Shown: in pieces, positions 44,638-54,203 of the stretch
Numbering within the stretch: the first letter of the stretch is position 1
Layout: every line of letters begins with the position of its first letter
DNA from: Kitasatospora sp. A2-31
GTDB lineage: Bacteria > Actinomycetota > Actinomycetes > Streptomycetales > Streptomycetaceae
DNA length: 64,000 bases
Assembly: GCF_022288725.1 (NCBI RefSeq)
Contig: NZ_JAKNTA010000021.1
Location: 1-64,000, forward strand
Direction of reading: 5' to 3'
The notes under the pieces: generated by a model
What the model was told of the DNA's origin: nothing
The model's input: only the letters and a program-made list of their open reading frames with translations
The model's database searches: none
Program-made: the position numbers and the translations under genes

Positions 44638-44824
44638 CGGTCGATCGCCCTCACGACGAAGGACCGGTCGAGCCCGAGAGTCGGCGATGGCGTGCAGCCT
44701 GCCAGGACTCCGTGCCGGGCCGAAGGAGATGCGCCCGGCCCTGGGGCGTCCTCGCCGGCAGTCGGGCTCCCGCCTTGTGGCGCGCCCCGGACCGCTGGGA
44801 GCGGTGGGCGGGCAGAGTGGGGGG

Positions 44825-45991
44825 ATGGAATCGGAAGGCGCGGCGCCGCAGGAGCAGCGGGCGGGCTGGTTCGAGCTCTTCTTCGACCTGGTGTTCGTCG
44901 CCACCGTCGCCGTGCTGGCGCACGACCTGCACGGCGATCCGGGGGCGAAGGAGTTCGGCACCTTCCTGGTGCTGTTCTTCCCCGCCTGGTGGGCGTGGGC
45001 CAACCTGACGGTCACGATCAACGTGTTCGGCTCCGACAACGCCCGCAGTCAGGCGCTGCTGCTCGGTGCCATGCCCGGCCTCGGGCTGATGGCCGCCGCG
45101 GCGCCGGACGGGCTGGGCGACCGGGCCTGGGCGTACGCGCTGGGGGCGGCGTGGGTGCGGCTCGGCTTCTTCGCCATCTGGATCGGCCCGGCCCGCGACC
45201 CCGGGAGCCCGCTGCCCGTCTGGCGGCCGGTGCTCTACTGCCTGGTGCCCGCGACGCTCTGGGTAGTGTCGGCGGCCGTGCCGAGCCCCGGCAGGTTCGT
45301 CCTCTGGATCGTCGCGGTCGCAGTGGAGGTGGTGCTGCTGGCCGTCCGCGCCGGCGTCACCGCGGAGTTCTACAGCCGGCTCTCGACGGAACACCTGGTC
45401 GAACGGATCGGGCTCTTCGTCGTCATCGTGCTCGGCGAGAGCGTCTACACCGTCGTCCTCACCCTCGCCGAGCACTTCACCCGGCCGTCCGCGCTGGCCG
45501 CGCTGCTCGCCTTCGTGGTGGTGGCCGAACTCGCGATGATCTTCTTCACCTGGGGCACCACGGAGGCCGCCCGCGGACTCGGCCGGGCGCAGGCCGGCGG
45601 CGCCGACCGGGCCATCCGCGACACCGTGATGTATCTGCCGTTCGTCCTCGTCTCGGGCATCACGGTGATCGCCGCGGCCCTCGGCACCGCGGTGGCCGAG
45701 CCCGACCATGCCCTGCCGCCCGGCTCCCGCTGGGCGCTGTGCGGGGGCGTCCTCGCCTTCTACTCCGCCAACGCCGCCATCTCCCTGCGGTACGGCGATC
45801 CGGTGCGCACCGTCCTCGGCTGGTACCTGCCCTGTCTGGTGCTCACCCTGGCAGGGCTGGTGCCGGCATCGGTGTTCCTGCCCGCGTGGGCGGCCGTGGG
45901 CTGCGCCGCCGCGGTGGTGTTCGCCCTGGCCAAGCTCGCCAAGTACCGCCGGGCCGCCCGGCGCCGGGTCACCGGGGCGGCCGCGTCGTAG
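44825..45991 (+). CDS. ltrA: Low-temperature-requirement A (LtrA) family membrane protein
   Basis: 388 aa, about ten membrane helices. The N-terminal signature WFELFFDLVFVATVAVLAHDL and the central IGLFVVIVLGESVYTVV with TWGTTEAARGLGRAQ are the LtrA family marks. The family was named from Listeria low-temperature growth but its molecular function is unknown. The ATG at 44825 follows GGGGGG. Confidence 0.9.
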   Translation: MESEGAAPQEQRAGWFELFFDLVFVATVAVLAHDLHGDPGAKEFGTFLVLFFPAWWAWANLTVTINVFGSDNARSQALLLGAMPGLGLMAAAAPDGLGDRAWAYALGAAWVRLGFFAIWIGPARDPGSPLPVWRPVLYCLVPATLWVVSAAVPSPGRFVLWIVAVAVEVVLLAVRAGVTAEFYSRLSTEHLVERIGLFVVIVLGESVYTVVLTLAEHFTRPSALAALLAFVVVAELAMIFFTWGTTEAARGLGRAQAGGADRAIRDTVMYLPFVLVSGITVIAAALGTAVAEPDHALPPGSRWALCGGVLAFYSANAAISLRYGDPVRTVLGWYLPCLVLTLAGLVPASVFLPAWAAVGCAAAVVFALAKLAKYRRAARRRVTGAAAS

Positions 45992-46001
45992 GAGGCGGCC
46001 C

Positions 46002-46035
46002 CACGGGACGAACCGGGGGCGCCCGCCGTCCCGTG
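46002..46035. terminator. Hairpin between convergent ltrA and LysE-type genes
   Basis: CACGGGACG and CGTCCCGTG form a 9-bp stem; the 16-base loop contains an inner GGGGGCGCCC arm. Confidence 0.7.
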
Positions 46036-46042
46036 CCCGCCG

Positions 46043-46672
46043 TCAGACGAACACCAGGGCCGCCAGTCCGAGGTGGACGCCGCCGATCGCGTAGGACAGC
46101 CGCCGCTCCCGGCGCGGGGTCCCGCGGAGCCGACCTGTGAGCGCGGCGCCGAGCAGGGCGTAGCAGAGGTCCAGCGCGAGGGCGAGGGCCAGGAAGGCCG
46201 TGCCCAGGACGAGCATCCGGGCCCGCGTGCCGGCGGCGGACAGCCCGGCCGGCACGAACTGCGGGAGGAAGGCCACGAAGAACAGGACCACCTTGGGGTT
46301 GAGCAGGTTGATCAGCACCGCGTCGCCCCAGACCCGGAGCAGCCGGCGCCGGGCCGGCCGGTCGTCGTCCGCGGCGCCGTCGTCTTCCGGGGCCGCCCGG
46401 CGCCCGAGGGCCTGGACGCCCAGGTACGCGAGGTAGCCGGCGCCCGCGTAACGCAGCACGGTGAAGGCGAGCGGGTGGTCGGAGACGAGCGCCGCCAGCC
46501 CGCCGACGGCGGCCAGGACGTGCAGGAGCGTGCCGGTCTCCACACCGAGGGCCGCGACGACGCCGGCCCGCCGCCCGTCCTGCGCACTCCGCGTGACGAT
46601 GTGCACCAGGTTGGGCCCCGGCACCGCGACCACCGCCAGTGAGGCCAGCAGGAATCCGGCGAGGGAGGTCAT
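46043..46672 (-). CDS. LysE-family amino acid exporter
   Basis: 209 aa, six membrane helices. N-terminal PGPNLVHIVTRSAQDGRRAGVVAALGVETG is the LysE/RhtB signature, and LLNPKVVLFFVAFLPQFV the second. The ATG overlaps the stop of the DUF885 gene (ATGA), so the two are coupled. A MocR regulator is divergent from this pair. Export of an amino acid is likely; the substrate is unknown. Confidence 0.9.
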   Translation of the reverse strand: MTSLAGFLLASLAVVAVPGPNLVHIVTRSAQDGRRAGVVAALGVETGTLLHVLAAVGGLAALVSDHPLAFTVLRYAGAGYLAYLGVQALGRRAAPEDDGAADDDRPARRRLLRVWGDAVLINLLNPKVVLFFVAFLPQFVPAGLSAAGTRARMLVLGTAFLALALALDLCYALLGAALTGRLRGTPRRERRLSYAIGGVHLGLAALVFV

Positions 46673-48207
46673 CCGCGGTCCAGCGCCGTGGGCAGCAGGC
46701 CGAGCGGCGGCGCGCCGAAGTCGAACAGCGCGGTGTGGAAGCGCCGTAGCGAGAACGCGCTGCCCCAACGCGCCCGAGCCTGCTCGCGCAGGTCGAGGAT
46801 CGCGAACTTGCCCCAGGTGTACCGGCCGTAGGTGGGGTCGAAGAGCCCGCGCCGGGCCTCGTGCAGGGCGGCCGGGCCGGCCAGGGCGACGTCCTCGGTG
46901 AACCTCGCCGCCGCGTCCGCGAGGGTCATGGCGCCGGTGTGCAGCCCGATCGCGCAGGCGAAGCGGGTCACCCGGCGCAGGGCGTCCTGGGCGACGGCCA
47001 CGGCGAAGCGCGGGTCGCCGTCGCGGTATCCCTGCTCCAGGGCCAACTCCTCGCAGTAGTGCGCCCAGCCCTCGACGAACGCCTCCGAGTGGAGCGTGCG
47101 GCGGACGGCGGTCGGCGCCCGGCGCAGCGCCCGGCCGTGGCTGGCGTGCCCGGGGGCGACCTCGTGGACGGCCATGTTGGGCATCAGGGTGCGGTTGAAG
47201 CCGGTCGCCAGCCACTGGTCGCGCTCGGCCCGGCTCCAGCCGGTGTCCGGGAGGCTGACCCGGAAGCCGGCGGGCGCGTCGGCCTCGTAGGGCGCGGCCG
47301 CGAACAGTCCTGCCTGCGAACGGCGTTGGGAGTCGGGCATCGGCTCGACGACCACCTCTACGTCATGGTGGGGCACCAGGTCGTGCCGGGCGGTCCAGGC
47401 GACCGTCTCGTCGACGAGCTCGCCGAACTCCGCCAGCAGGCCCTCGGCGGTGGGGTGGTCGGCCTGCAGGGCCCGAACGGTGTCGGCGGGCGCGGCGCCG
47501 GGGGCGATGCGGCGCAGCGACTCGTCGAGCAGCGCGCGCAGCCGGTCGCGTTCGGCGTCCACCCGGGCGGACGTCGCGGTGAGGTCGAGGGTGTCGGCCT
47601 CGGCCGCTCCGAGCAGCCGGGCGAGAGCGGGTCCGCCGAGCGCCGCCGACTCCGGGCCCAGGGCGGCGGCGCGCTCCAGGTGGGCCAGCAGCCGGGCGAG
47701 GGCCCGGCGGGCGGCGGTGTGGACGTGGCCGCCGCGGGGGTCGATGAAGGCGGCCAGCCCGCGGGCGAGCGGCAGGGTGGCCTCGGCCAGTGGTGCCGGC
47801 ACGCGGTCCAGTGCCTCGACGGCCGCGTCGACGGCGTCCGGCCACCGGTCGAGGTGGGCCCGCCTGGCGGCGTCCCGCTCGGGCTGCGGCGCGTACGGGC
47901 GGTCGTAGCCGGCCAGGTCCAGGTTCTCGATGTGCCACAGCGGGTTGCTCCGGTGCAGTTCGAGTTCGCCGAAGCGGACCCGGAGGGCCTCCTCGGCGGC
48001 GGCCGCGTGCGCCTCGTCGTGCGGGTCCGGGTACGGCTCGGTGCCGGCCGGGCCGCCCAGCGCCGCGAGGCCGCGGCGCACGCCGTCCGGGGAGAGGTCC
48101 TGGACGGTGCCGTCGTAGCGGTGCAGGCCGGCGCCGTCCCGCGCGGTGACGACGGAGAGGTCGCAGACGGCGGCCAGTCGGGGGTCGGGGAGTGCGGTGG
48201 ATGTCAT
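46669..48207 (-). CDS. DUF885 family protein (putative metallopeptidase-like)
   Basis: 512 aa. The start at 48207 has GAGG upstream. The C-terminal half holds the DUF885 signature NMAVHEVAPGHASHGRALRR, where HExxPGH is likely a zinc-binding motif, and RTLHSEAFVEGWAHYCEELALE, which holds the presumed Glu ligand. Members are long helical proteins of unclear activity, some annotated as peptidases. It is coupled to the LysE exporter, so it could make or release an amino acid that is exported (inference). Confidence 0.85.
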   Translation of the reverse strand: MTSTALPDPRLAAVCDLSVVTARDGAGLHRYDGTVQDLSPDGVRRGLAALGGPAGTEPYPDPHDEAHAAAAEEALRVRFGELELHRSNPLWHIENLDLAGYDRPYAPQPERDAARRAHLDRWPDAVDAAVEALDRVPAPLAEATLPLARGLAAFIDPRGGHVHTAARRALARLLAHLERAAALGPESAALGGPALARLLGAAEADTLDLTATSARVDAERDRLRALLDESLRRIAPGAAPADTVRALQADHPTAEGLLAEFGELVDETVAWTARHDLVPHHDVEVVVEPMPDSQRRSQAGLFAAAPYEADAPAGFRVSLPDTGWSRAERDQWLATGFNRTLMPNMAVHEVAPGHASHGRALRRAPTAVRRTLHSEAFVEGWAHYCEELALEQGYRDGDPRFAVAVAQDALRRVTRFACAIGLHTGAMTLADAAARFTEDVALAGPAALHEARRGLFDPTYGRYTWGKFAILDLREQARARWGSAFSLRRFHTALFDFGAPPLGLLPTALDRG

Positions 48208-48260
48208 GCCGTTAGCCTCGGTCGGCGGCGGCTCGTCCGCCCGTGCCAATGGAGGGGAAA

Positions 48261-49709
48261 GTGGACCGGAACCGGGGGACGGCGGAGCCCGCCGAGCTGA
48301 TCGATCTGTTGGGGGACTGGGGTTCGGCCGAGGGGCCGTTGTACCGGCGGCTCACCGAGGCGTTCGTCCGGGCCGTACGGTCGGGGGACCTGCGCCCCGG
48401 CGACCGGCTACCACCCGAGCGCCCGCTCGCCGACGCACTCTCGGTCAGCCGGGCGACGGTGGTCGCCGCCTACGACGCGCTGCGCGGCTCGGGACTGGTC
48501 GAGACCCGACGGGGCAGCGGCACCCGCATCGCGCGAGGCGCCGCCGCCCACCGGACCCCGCCGGACGGGCGGGTGCCCGGGGGGCAGGCCACCGCGGTGA
48601 TCCAGCGACTGCTGACGCAGCCTCCGGACGTCATCTCGCTGGGGCAGGCGGCCGAGGCCGGTGGGCCGGACCTGGGCCGGGCGCTGCTCGACCTCGTCCG
48701 CGAGGACCTGCCCGAGCTGCTCCGCGACGCCGGCTACCACCCGGCCGGGCTGCCCGCGCTGCGGGCGGCGATCGCCGACCACCACGGCGCGCACGGCCTG
48801 CCGACGACGCCCGATCAGGTGGTGGTGACCACCGGCGCCACCCAGGCCGTCACCCTGACCGCCCGACTCCTCCTCGGACGCGGCGCGACGGCGGTCGTGG
48901 AATCCCCGGGGTGGCCGGGCTGCCTGGACGTCCTCCGGGCGGCCGGCTCACGGCTGGTCGGCGTCGGGCTCGACTCCGACGGCATCCGGATCGACCGGCT
49001 CGCCGCCGCGCTGGCCGAGCACCGGCCCGCGCTGCTCTACGTCATGCCGACCTTCCACAACCCCACCGGCACCCTGATGTCCGCCGGCCGCCGACGCCGG
49101 GTGGCCGAACTCGCGGCGGAGCACGGTGTGCCGATAGTGGAGGACAGTGCCCACGCGGCGGCCCTCGCGCCCGGACAGGTCCCGCCGGCGATCGCCGCGT
49201 ACCCCGCAGGCGGCACGGTGGTGACGGTGGGTTCACTGGCCAAGGCGGTCTGGGGCGGCCTGCGGATCGGCTGGATCCGCGCGCCGCGGGAGGCCGCGGC
49301 GCGCCTTGCCCGCCTCAAGGCGCTCGACGACCTCGGCAGCCCGTTGCTCGACCAGGCCCTCGCTGCGCGGCTGCTCGCCACCCTCCCCGCCTTCGCCCCC
49401 GAGCGGGAGCGGCTCCGGCGGGAGCGGCTCGCCACCATGACCCGGCTGCTGGCCGAACACCTCCCCGACTGGCACTGGCAGCCCCCGCAGGGCGGCTCCG
49501 CGCTGTGGATCCGGCTCCCCGCCGGCACCGACGCGCGGGTCTACGCCCAACTGGCCCTGCGGCACGGCGCGGAGGTCGTCCCGGGCGCCACCATGGACCC
49601 GACCGGCGCCCACGACGACCACCTCCGGCTGCCGTTCTCCTTCGTCCCCGACACCGCCGCCGCCCTGGTCGATCGCCTCACCTCGGCCTGGGGCGCCCTG
49701 CTCCGCTGA
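48261..49709 (+). CDS. MocR-type regulator (GntR DNA-binding plus aminotransferase domain)
   Basis: 482 aa from the GTG at 48261, with GGAGG upstream; the frame is also open from 48243. N-terminal winged helix (about 25-95: LYRRLTEAFVRAVRSGDLRPGDRLPPERPLADALSVSRATVVAAYDAL, split into typical GntR helices). The aminotransferase-like domain (about 120-480) keeps PLP-binding Lys328 in VGSLAKAVWGGLRIGW and YVMPTFHNPTGTLM. MocR proteins sense PLP-related or amino acid effectors. It is divergent from the DUF885-LysE pair with 53 bp between the starts, and probably controls it. Confidence 0.92.
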   Translation: MDRNRGTAEPAELIDLLGDWGSAEGPLYRRLTEAFVRAVRSGDLRPGDRLPPERPLADALSVSRATVVAAYDALRGSGLVETRRGSGTRIARGAAAHRTPPDGRVPGGQATAVIQRLLTQPPDVISLGQAAEAGGPDLGRALLDLVREDLPELLRDAGYHPAGLPALRAAIADHHGAHGLPTTPDQVVVTTGATQAVTLTARLLLGRGATAVVESPGWPGCLDVLRAAGSRLVGVGLDSDGIRIDRLAAALAEHRPALLYVMPTFHNPTGTLMSAGRRRRVAELAAEHGVPIVEDSAHAAALAPGQVPPAIAAYPAGGTVVTVGSLAKAVWGGLRIGWIRAPREAAARLARLKALDDLGSPLLDQALAARLLATLPAFAPERERLRRERLATMTRLLAEHLPDWHWQPPQGGSALWIRLPAGTDARVYAQLALRHGAEVVPGATMDPTGAHDDHLRLPFSFVPDTAAALVDRLTSAWGALLR

Positions 49710-49752
49710 CGGCACGTCACCCCGGGCCGGGGCGGCAGGGCTCGGCGCGGCG

Positions 49753-51153
49753 TCAGCGGCCGACCTCGCGAGCGCGGAAGTCCTCGATCGTCTCGCGCCG
49801 GATCAGCAGGCGGGCCCGGCCGTCGCGGACGGCCACCACCGGGGGCCGGCCGACCAGGTTGTAGCCGGAGGCCATCGAGAGCTGGTAGGCCCCCGCCGCG
49901 GGAACGGCGAGCAGGTCGCCGGGCCGCAGGTCGGCGGGCAGCCGCGCGCCGCGGACCAGGACGTCACCGGCCTCGCAGTGCCGGCCGACGACGTCGAAGG
50001 CGCCCGTCGTCGTGCCCGCGGTGGGCCGGCCGACCGGCCGGACGTCGTACGCGGCGCCGTAGAGGGCGGGACGGGGGTTGTCACTCATGCCGCCGTCGAC
50101 GGCGGCGAAGGCCCGGCCGTCGGCGGTGTGCTTCACCGCCAGCACGCGGTAGACCGCGACCGCGGCGGGTGCGGCGACCGCCCGGCCGGGCTCGACGAGC
50201 AGCCGGGGCACGGCGAGGCCGTGTTCGGCGCAGCGGGCGGCGAGGTGGGCGGTGGTCCCGGCGGCGAACCGGTCAGGGCCCAACTCCTCGTCCTGCGCAC
50301 GGTACCGGACGCCGTGGCCGCCGCCGAGGTCCAGCTCGGGCAGCTCGACGCCGTGCCGGTCGCGGAGGTCGGCCAGCAGCTCGACGAGGCGGTCCAGGGC
50401 GGTCCGGTAGGGCGTGGTGTCGGTGATCTGCGAGCCGAGGTGGCAGTGCAGGCCGGTGAGTTCGAGGCCGGGCTGGGCGAGGATGCGGTCGACCGCCTCG
50501 GCGGCGTCGCCGCCGGCGATCCGGAAGCCGAACTTCTGCCCGTCGACGCCGGTCCGGACGGCGCTGTGGTGCCCGGCGGCGACGCCCGGCACCACCCGTA
50601 CCAGCACGCGCTGCGGGGCGTCGGCGACGGCGAGGGCGGCGAGGCGGGGGATCTCGGAGAGGCTGTCGACCACGATCCGGCCGACCCGCAGTCGCCGGGC
50701 GAGCCGGAGCTCCTCCGGGGTCTTGGCGTTGCCGTGCAGCAGGATCCGTTCCGGTGGGAACCCCGCGGCGGTGGCCAGGCGCAGTTCGCCGGCCGAGCAG
50801 ACGTCCAGGCCGAGCCCCTCCTCGGCGATCCAGCCGGCCATCGCGCTGCACAGGAACGCCTTGGCGGCGTAGAGGACGTCGGCCTTCGGCAGGGCGCGGC
50901 GGTAGGCCCGGGCGCGGGCCCGGACCTCGTCCTCGTCGAGCACGTACAGGGGGGTACCGAAGCGGTCCGCGGCCTCCGCCAGCCCGACGCCGCCGATCAG
51001 CAGCTCACCGGCGGCACCGGGCCGGGCCGAGGCCGGCCACGGGCTGCCGAGCGCGCGACCGGCCGGGCCGGACGGAGCGGACGCGCCCGACGGGCTCGCC
51101 GGAGTGGACGGATCGGACGGCGCGGACGTGGCGGCTGCGGCGGTGGTCGTCAT
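49753..51153 (-). CDS. lysA: Diaminopimelate decarboxylase
   Basis: 466 aa; GGAG lies 8 bp before the ATG. After a 45-residue Ala/Ser/Pro-rich N-terminus comes the fold-III PLP barrel: PLYVLDEDEVRARARAY, Lys98 in YAAKAF binds PLP, GLDVCSAGEL, TGLHCHLGSQITDTTPY (His and Ser at the phosphate loop), LDLGGGHGVRY, EPGRAVAAPA; the second domain has GRHCEAGDVLVRG and AAGAYQLSMASGYN. The GRHCESGD-like motif supports diaminopimelate, thus the last step to lysine. Streptomyces usually have another lysA with argS/hom; this copy sits alone, next to MocR/LysE, so it may serve a special purpose. Confidence 0.9.
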   Translation of the reverse strand: MTTTAAAATSAPSDPSTPASPSGASAPSGPAGRALGSPWPASARPGAAGELLIGGVGLAEAADRFGTPLYVLDEDEVRARARAYRRALPKADVLYAAKAFLCSAMAGWIAEEGLGLDVCSAGELRLATAAGFPPERILLHGNAKTPEELRLARRLRVGRIVVDSLSEIPRLAALAVADAPQRVLVRVVPGVAAGHHSAVRTGVDGQKFGFRIAGGDAAEAVDRILAQPGLELTGLHCHLGSQITDTTPYRTALDRLVELLADLRDRHGVELPELDLGGGHGVRYRAQDEELGPDRFAAGTTAHLAARCAEHGLAVPRLLVEPGRAVAAPAAVAVYRVLAVKHTADGRAFAAVDGGMSDNPRPALYGAAYDVRPVGRPTAGTTTGAFDVVGRHCEAGDVLVRGARLPADLRPGDLLAVPAAGAYQLSMASGYNLVGRPPVVAVRDGRARLLIRRETIEDFRAREVGR

Positions 51154-51430
51154 GGGACAGGCTCCTGCTCGGGTGGGAGAGGACGGCGCGGGTTGCTTCG
51201 CGGGGCGGATCGCCCCGACGGCTTCCGCCCGCGGTTCCAGTGCACCCCCGCCACCACCCCGTGGCGCCTGCGTTGACGCGTGCCTTACACGGACCGGCCC
51301 GGTTTTGCCGCGACGTTGACGGACGGTGACCCCCGTCGCCCCCGGCCCCGACGCGAGCCGCGCCCACCGGGCGCGACGGGGCGCTCGTCCGGGCGCCCGC
51401 CACCACGCCACCCGCCGCGACCCGCCGCCC

Positions 51431-51496
51431 GTCCCGCTCGTCCCGCTCGTGCCGCCCGTCCCGCTTGGACCGTGCGTCCCGCTTGGACCGTGCGTC
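51431..51496. repeat. 9-bp and 18-bp tandem repeats between lysA and the S51 gene
   Basis: GTCCCGCTC units occur twice (plus a variant) followed by two exact copies of GTCCCGCTTGGACCGTGC. The second unit touches the S51 gene's stop. The rest of the 51154-51494 gap holds the lysA promoter region and no gene. Confidence 0.8.
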
Positions 51497-52217
51497 AGAG
51501 CGCCAGCCGCGCGCCGGCGGCACGGGAACGGACAGAGACGCCGTCCCCGTCCGGGCGCACCACATGGGCCCGGCCGGTGCCCCGCACCAGGCCGACCCCG
51601 TCGCTCACGGAGAGCGCGGTGTTCTCGTCCAGGGCGATCCCGTACGGCACCAGGCCGGCGGCGACCGCCTCGACCAAACGGGCCAGGGTGCCCCACTGGG
51701 CTGCGTGCGCCTCGATGGCCGGCGCCAACAGGGCCAGGCCGGGGCCGACCGTGACCTCCTCCAGGTCCTCCGCCGCGTCCTCCGGGCAGACCGGCACACC
51801 GGCCGCCAGCCAGCCGCCGACCACGGCCTGCCGCGCGGCGATCGCGGCGCCCGCCGAGAAGCCCGCGTACGGCAGCGGACGGCCCGCCAGCCGGCGCCCG
51901 GCCAGGGCGGCGCCGAGCGGTCCGGCCAGCGAGGCCTGGTACTCGGGCGTCAGCCCGCCGCCGACGAACACGGCGTCCGCACCGTCCAGCACCGCCGGTT
52001 CGAAGGCTTCGCCGACGGCCACCGGGACGGCGCGTGGACGGCAGGGGGCCGCCGCGGTCAGGATCCGCGTCCAGCGCTCGAACTGTTCCGGCACGTCGCC
52101 CTCGTCGAGCAGCAGGCAGGCCACCACCGGATCGCTGCCCGCGTCGGCCAGGAACGGCCCGTACAGCTCGCTGGCGAGCCCTTCGTCACGTCCGCCGCCG
52201 ACCAGATGTATCGTCAC
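51495..52217 (-). CDS. Peptidase S51-like / class I glutamine-amidotransferase-fold protein
   Basis: 240 aa from a GTG; GGAG lies 9 bp upstream. MTIHLVGGGRDEGL and ADAVFVGGGLTPEYQASL are Rossmann-like strands, and GFSAGAAIAARQAV holds the nucleophile Ser of the S51 family (cyanophycinase and alpha-aspartyl dipeptidase E). YGIALDENTALSVSDG near the C-terminus fits the same family. It may cleave acidic dipeptides in the cytoplasm. Confidence 0.8.
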   Translation of the reverse strand: MTIHLVGGGRDEGLASELYGPFLADAGSDPVVACLLLDEGDVPEQFERWTRILTAAAPCRPRAVPVAVGEAFEPAVLDGADAVFVGGGLTPEYQASLAGPLGAALAGRRLAGRPLPYAGFSAGAAIAARQAVVGGWLAAGVPVCPEDAAEDLEEVTVGPGLALLAPAIEAHAAQWGTLARLVEAVAAGLVPYGIALDENTALSVSDGVGLVRGTGRAHVVRPDGDGVSVRSRAAGARLAL

Positions 52218-52358
52218 TCGTCTCTTCTCCGTTCGGTCCTGTCGACGCTGTGGCCGGCCGCCGCACCCGAGGCCACGGCGGGGCGCACCGCAGCCCCCTG
52301 ATCCGGACATCCTCGCTGGTCGCCGCCGTCAGGGCGAACGAATTGCCAACGCACGGCG

Positions 52359-52450
52359 CCCAGATGCCCAGACGCCCAGACGCCCGACGCCCCGCCCCGA
52401 TGCCCCGACGCAGCGCCCCGACGCCCGACGCCTCACCCCGACGCCCGCCG
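52359..52450. repeat. Imperfect short repeats (CCCGACGC / CCCAGACG) upstream of the phosphatase gene
   Basis: About a dozen variants of the octamer CCCGACGC/GCCCAGAC are strung together. The whole 52218-52658 gap is otherwise featureless; it must contain the promoters of both flanking, divergent genes. Confidence 0.7.
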
Positions 52451-52658
52451 TTCCGGCGGGGCGTGCGAGCACCGGCACCGAGGCGCCGCGGCCGCGGGCA
52501 ACGGGCCCGCGCGCACCAGCGTTAAGCCACCCTTCATCCGGTTCACGGCGCGGTGTCGGCGGCGATTCCCGTCGCGACGCGAGGCTGGTGGCGACCGCGG
52601 CCGCCCAGCAGTGGCCGGCAGCCCCGTGGCCAGTAGCCCGGCATCGACCGAAGGACCC

Positions 52659-54032
52659 GTGTTGAAGCGCACCGCCCTCCTCTCCGCCGCCATGACCGTC
52701 CCCCTGACGGTCGGCCTGCTGTGTGCCGCAGGAACCGCTTCCGCGCGGGAGATGACCGGCGCCCCGCACGCCGTCCAGGACCTGTACGGCACGAAGGCCC
52801 CGTACGCACCGCAGGAGAAGCCGGGCCACTACCAGCAGCCGCCCAAGGGCTTCAGCCCGGTGTTCACCGAGAACGTCGCCCGTCACGGCTCCCGGGCCAT
52901 GTCGGACGGCGCGGACGGCGAAGCGGTGCTCGCCGTGCTGCGGCAGGCCGAGCAGCGGGGCGCCCTCACCGATCTCGGCGCGGAGCTGGGCCCCCAGGTG
53001 CAGTCGCTCCTGGACGCGGCGTCGGCCCTCGGCTACGGCAACCTCTCCGCGCGCGGCGCGCAGGAGCACCACGAGACCGCACTGCGCATGGAGCAGCGCC
53101 TTCCGGCCCTGTTCGAGAGGATCGCCGCCGAGCACGAGCCCGTCGTGGTCGAGACGTCGGGCGTGACCCGCACCGTGGCGAGTGCCGCAGCCTTCACCCG
53201 TGGTCTGACCGACGGGGATCCGGCGCTGGCAGGCGTGATCAAGGCTCCGGTCACCGACAAGAACCTGCTGTACTTCCACAAGCAGCCGCAGAACGCCGAC
53301 TACCAGGCCTACCTGGCGAGCGACCCGGATCTGGCCGCGGTCCTCGCGAGGATCGACGCCGACCCCCGCACCGCCGAGGCCGCGCACCGCGTCGTCGCCC
53401 GCCTGTTCCACCGCGACTTCGTCGCCGCCCTCCCGGCCGCCGCACAGGTGTCCTTCGCGCGCTCGCTCCACCGGCTCTTCGCCGCGGCGCCCGACCTGAG
53501 CGTCGAGGCGCCGGACGTCGACCTCTCCCGCTTCCTCGCCCCGCGCGACGCCCGGTGGTTCGCCTACCTGGACGACGCCGAGGAGTTCTACCAGAAGGGC
53601 CCCGCCTTCAGCGGACGCACGATCACCTACAAGATGGCCGGCGTCCTCCTCGACGACCTCCTCGCCCAGGCCCGGGCGAAGGCGGACGGCTCCAGCGACA
53701 AGGGCGCCGTCCTGCGCTTCACCCACGCCGAGGAGATCGAGCCGCTCGCCGCGCTCATGGGCCTGCCCGGCAGCACCGAGCCCGCCGAGCCGGGGACGCC
53801 GTACACCTACCGGAACAACCCCTGGCGCGGCGCCGACGTCTCCCCGATGGGCGCGAACATCCAGTGGGACCTGTTCGCGAACAAGCCCGCCGGCGGCAAG
53901 CCGGCCAGCTACCTCGTGCGGATGCTCTACAACGAGAAGGAGACCGCCTTCAAGCCCTCCTGCCGGCCCGTGACGCCGCTCAGCCACTTCTACGACCTCG
54001 ACGAGCTCCAGCGGTGCCTCGGCCGCGGCTGA
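52659..54032 (+). CDS. Secreted histidine acid phosphatase (MINPP/phytase-like)
   Basis: 457 aa from a GTG with AAGG 4-5 bp upstream; an in-frame upstream ATG at 52611 is not supported. Signal peptide LKRTALLSAAMTVPLTVG... with cleavage near TASA. Catalytic motif ARHGSRAM (RHGxR, near residue 80) and the partner HAE in RFTHAEEIEPL; HAE rather than HD is typical of multiple inositol polyphosphate phosphatases. EKETAFKPSC near the C-terminus also fits. It would release phosphate from phytate or other inositol phosphates outside the cell. Confidence 0.88.
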   Translation: MLKRTALLSAAMTVPLTVGLLCAAGTASAREMTGAPHAVQDLYGTKAPYAPQEKPGHYQQPPKGFSPVFTENVARHGSRAMSDGADGEAVLAVLRQAEQRGALTDLGAELGPQVQSLLDAASALGYGNLSARGAQEHHETALRMEQRLPALFERIAAEHEPVVVETSGVTRTVASAAAFTRGLTDGDPALAGVIKAPVTDKNLLYFHKQPQNADYQAYLASDPDLAAVLARIDADPRTAEAAHRVVARLFHRDFVAALPAAAQVSFARSLHRLFAAAPDLSVEAPDVDLSRFLAPRDARWFAYLDDAEEFYQKGPAFSGRTITYKMAGVLLDDLLAQARAKADGSSDKGAVLRFTHAEEIEPLAALMGLPGSTEPAEPGTPYTYRNNPWRGADVSPMGANIQWDLFANKPAGGKPASYLVRMLYNEKETAFKPSCRPVTPLSHFYDLDELQRCLGRG

Positions 54033-54051
54033 CGCAGTCCGGCGCACCCGA

Positions 54052-54078
54052 GCCCCGTGTCCGCGACCGGCACGGGGC
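54052..54078 (+). terminator. Weak hairpin after the phosphatase gene
   Basis: GCCCCGTG and CACGGGGC form an 8-bp stem around an 11-base loop, 19 bp after the stop. Confidence 0.5.
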
Positions 54079-54203
54079 GACGTCCGTTCCACCGGCGTGG
54101 GACCCGGCGGCGACACGCGGGCAGGAACGTCACTGCACTGCGGGCGTGCCGGTTCGCGCTGCAATGGCCCGGCAACGCGGACCGTCGAGGAGGGGGCTTT
54201 CCC

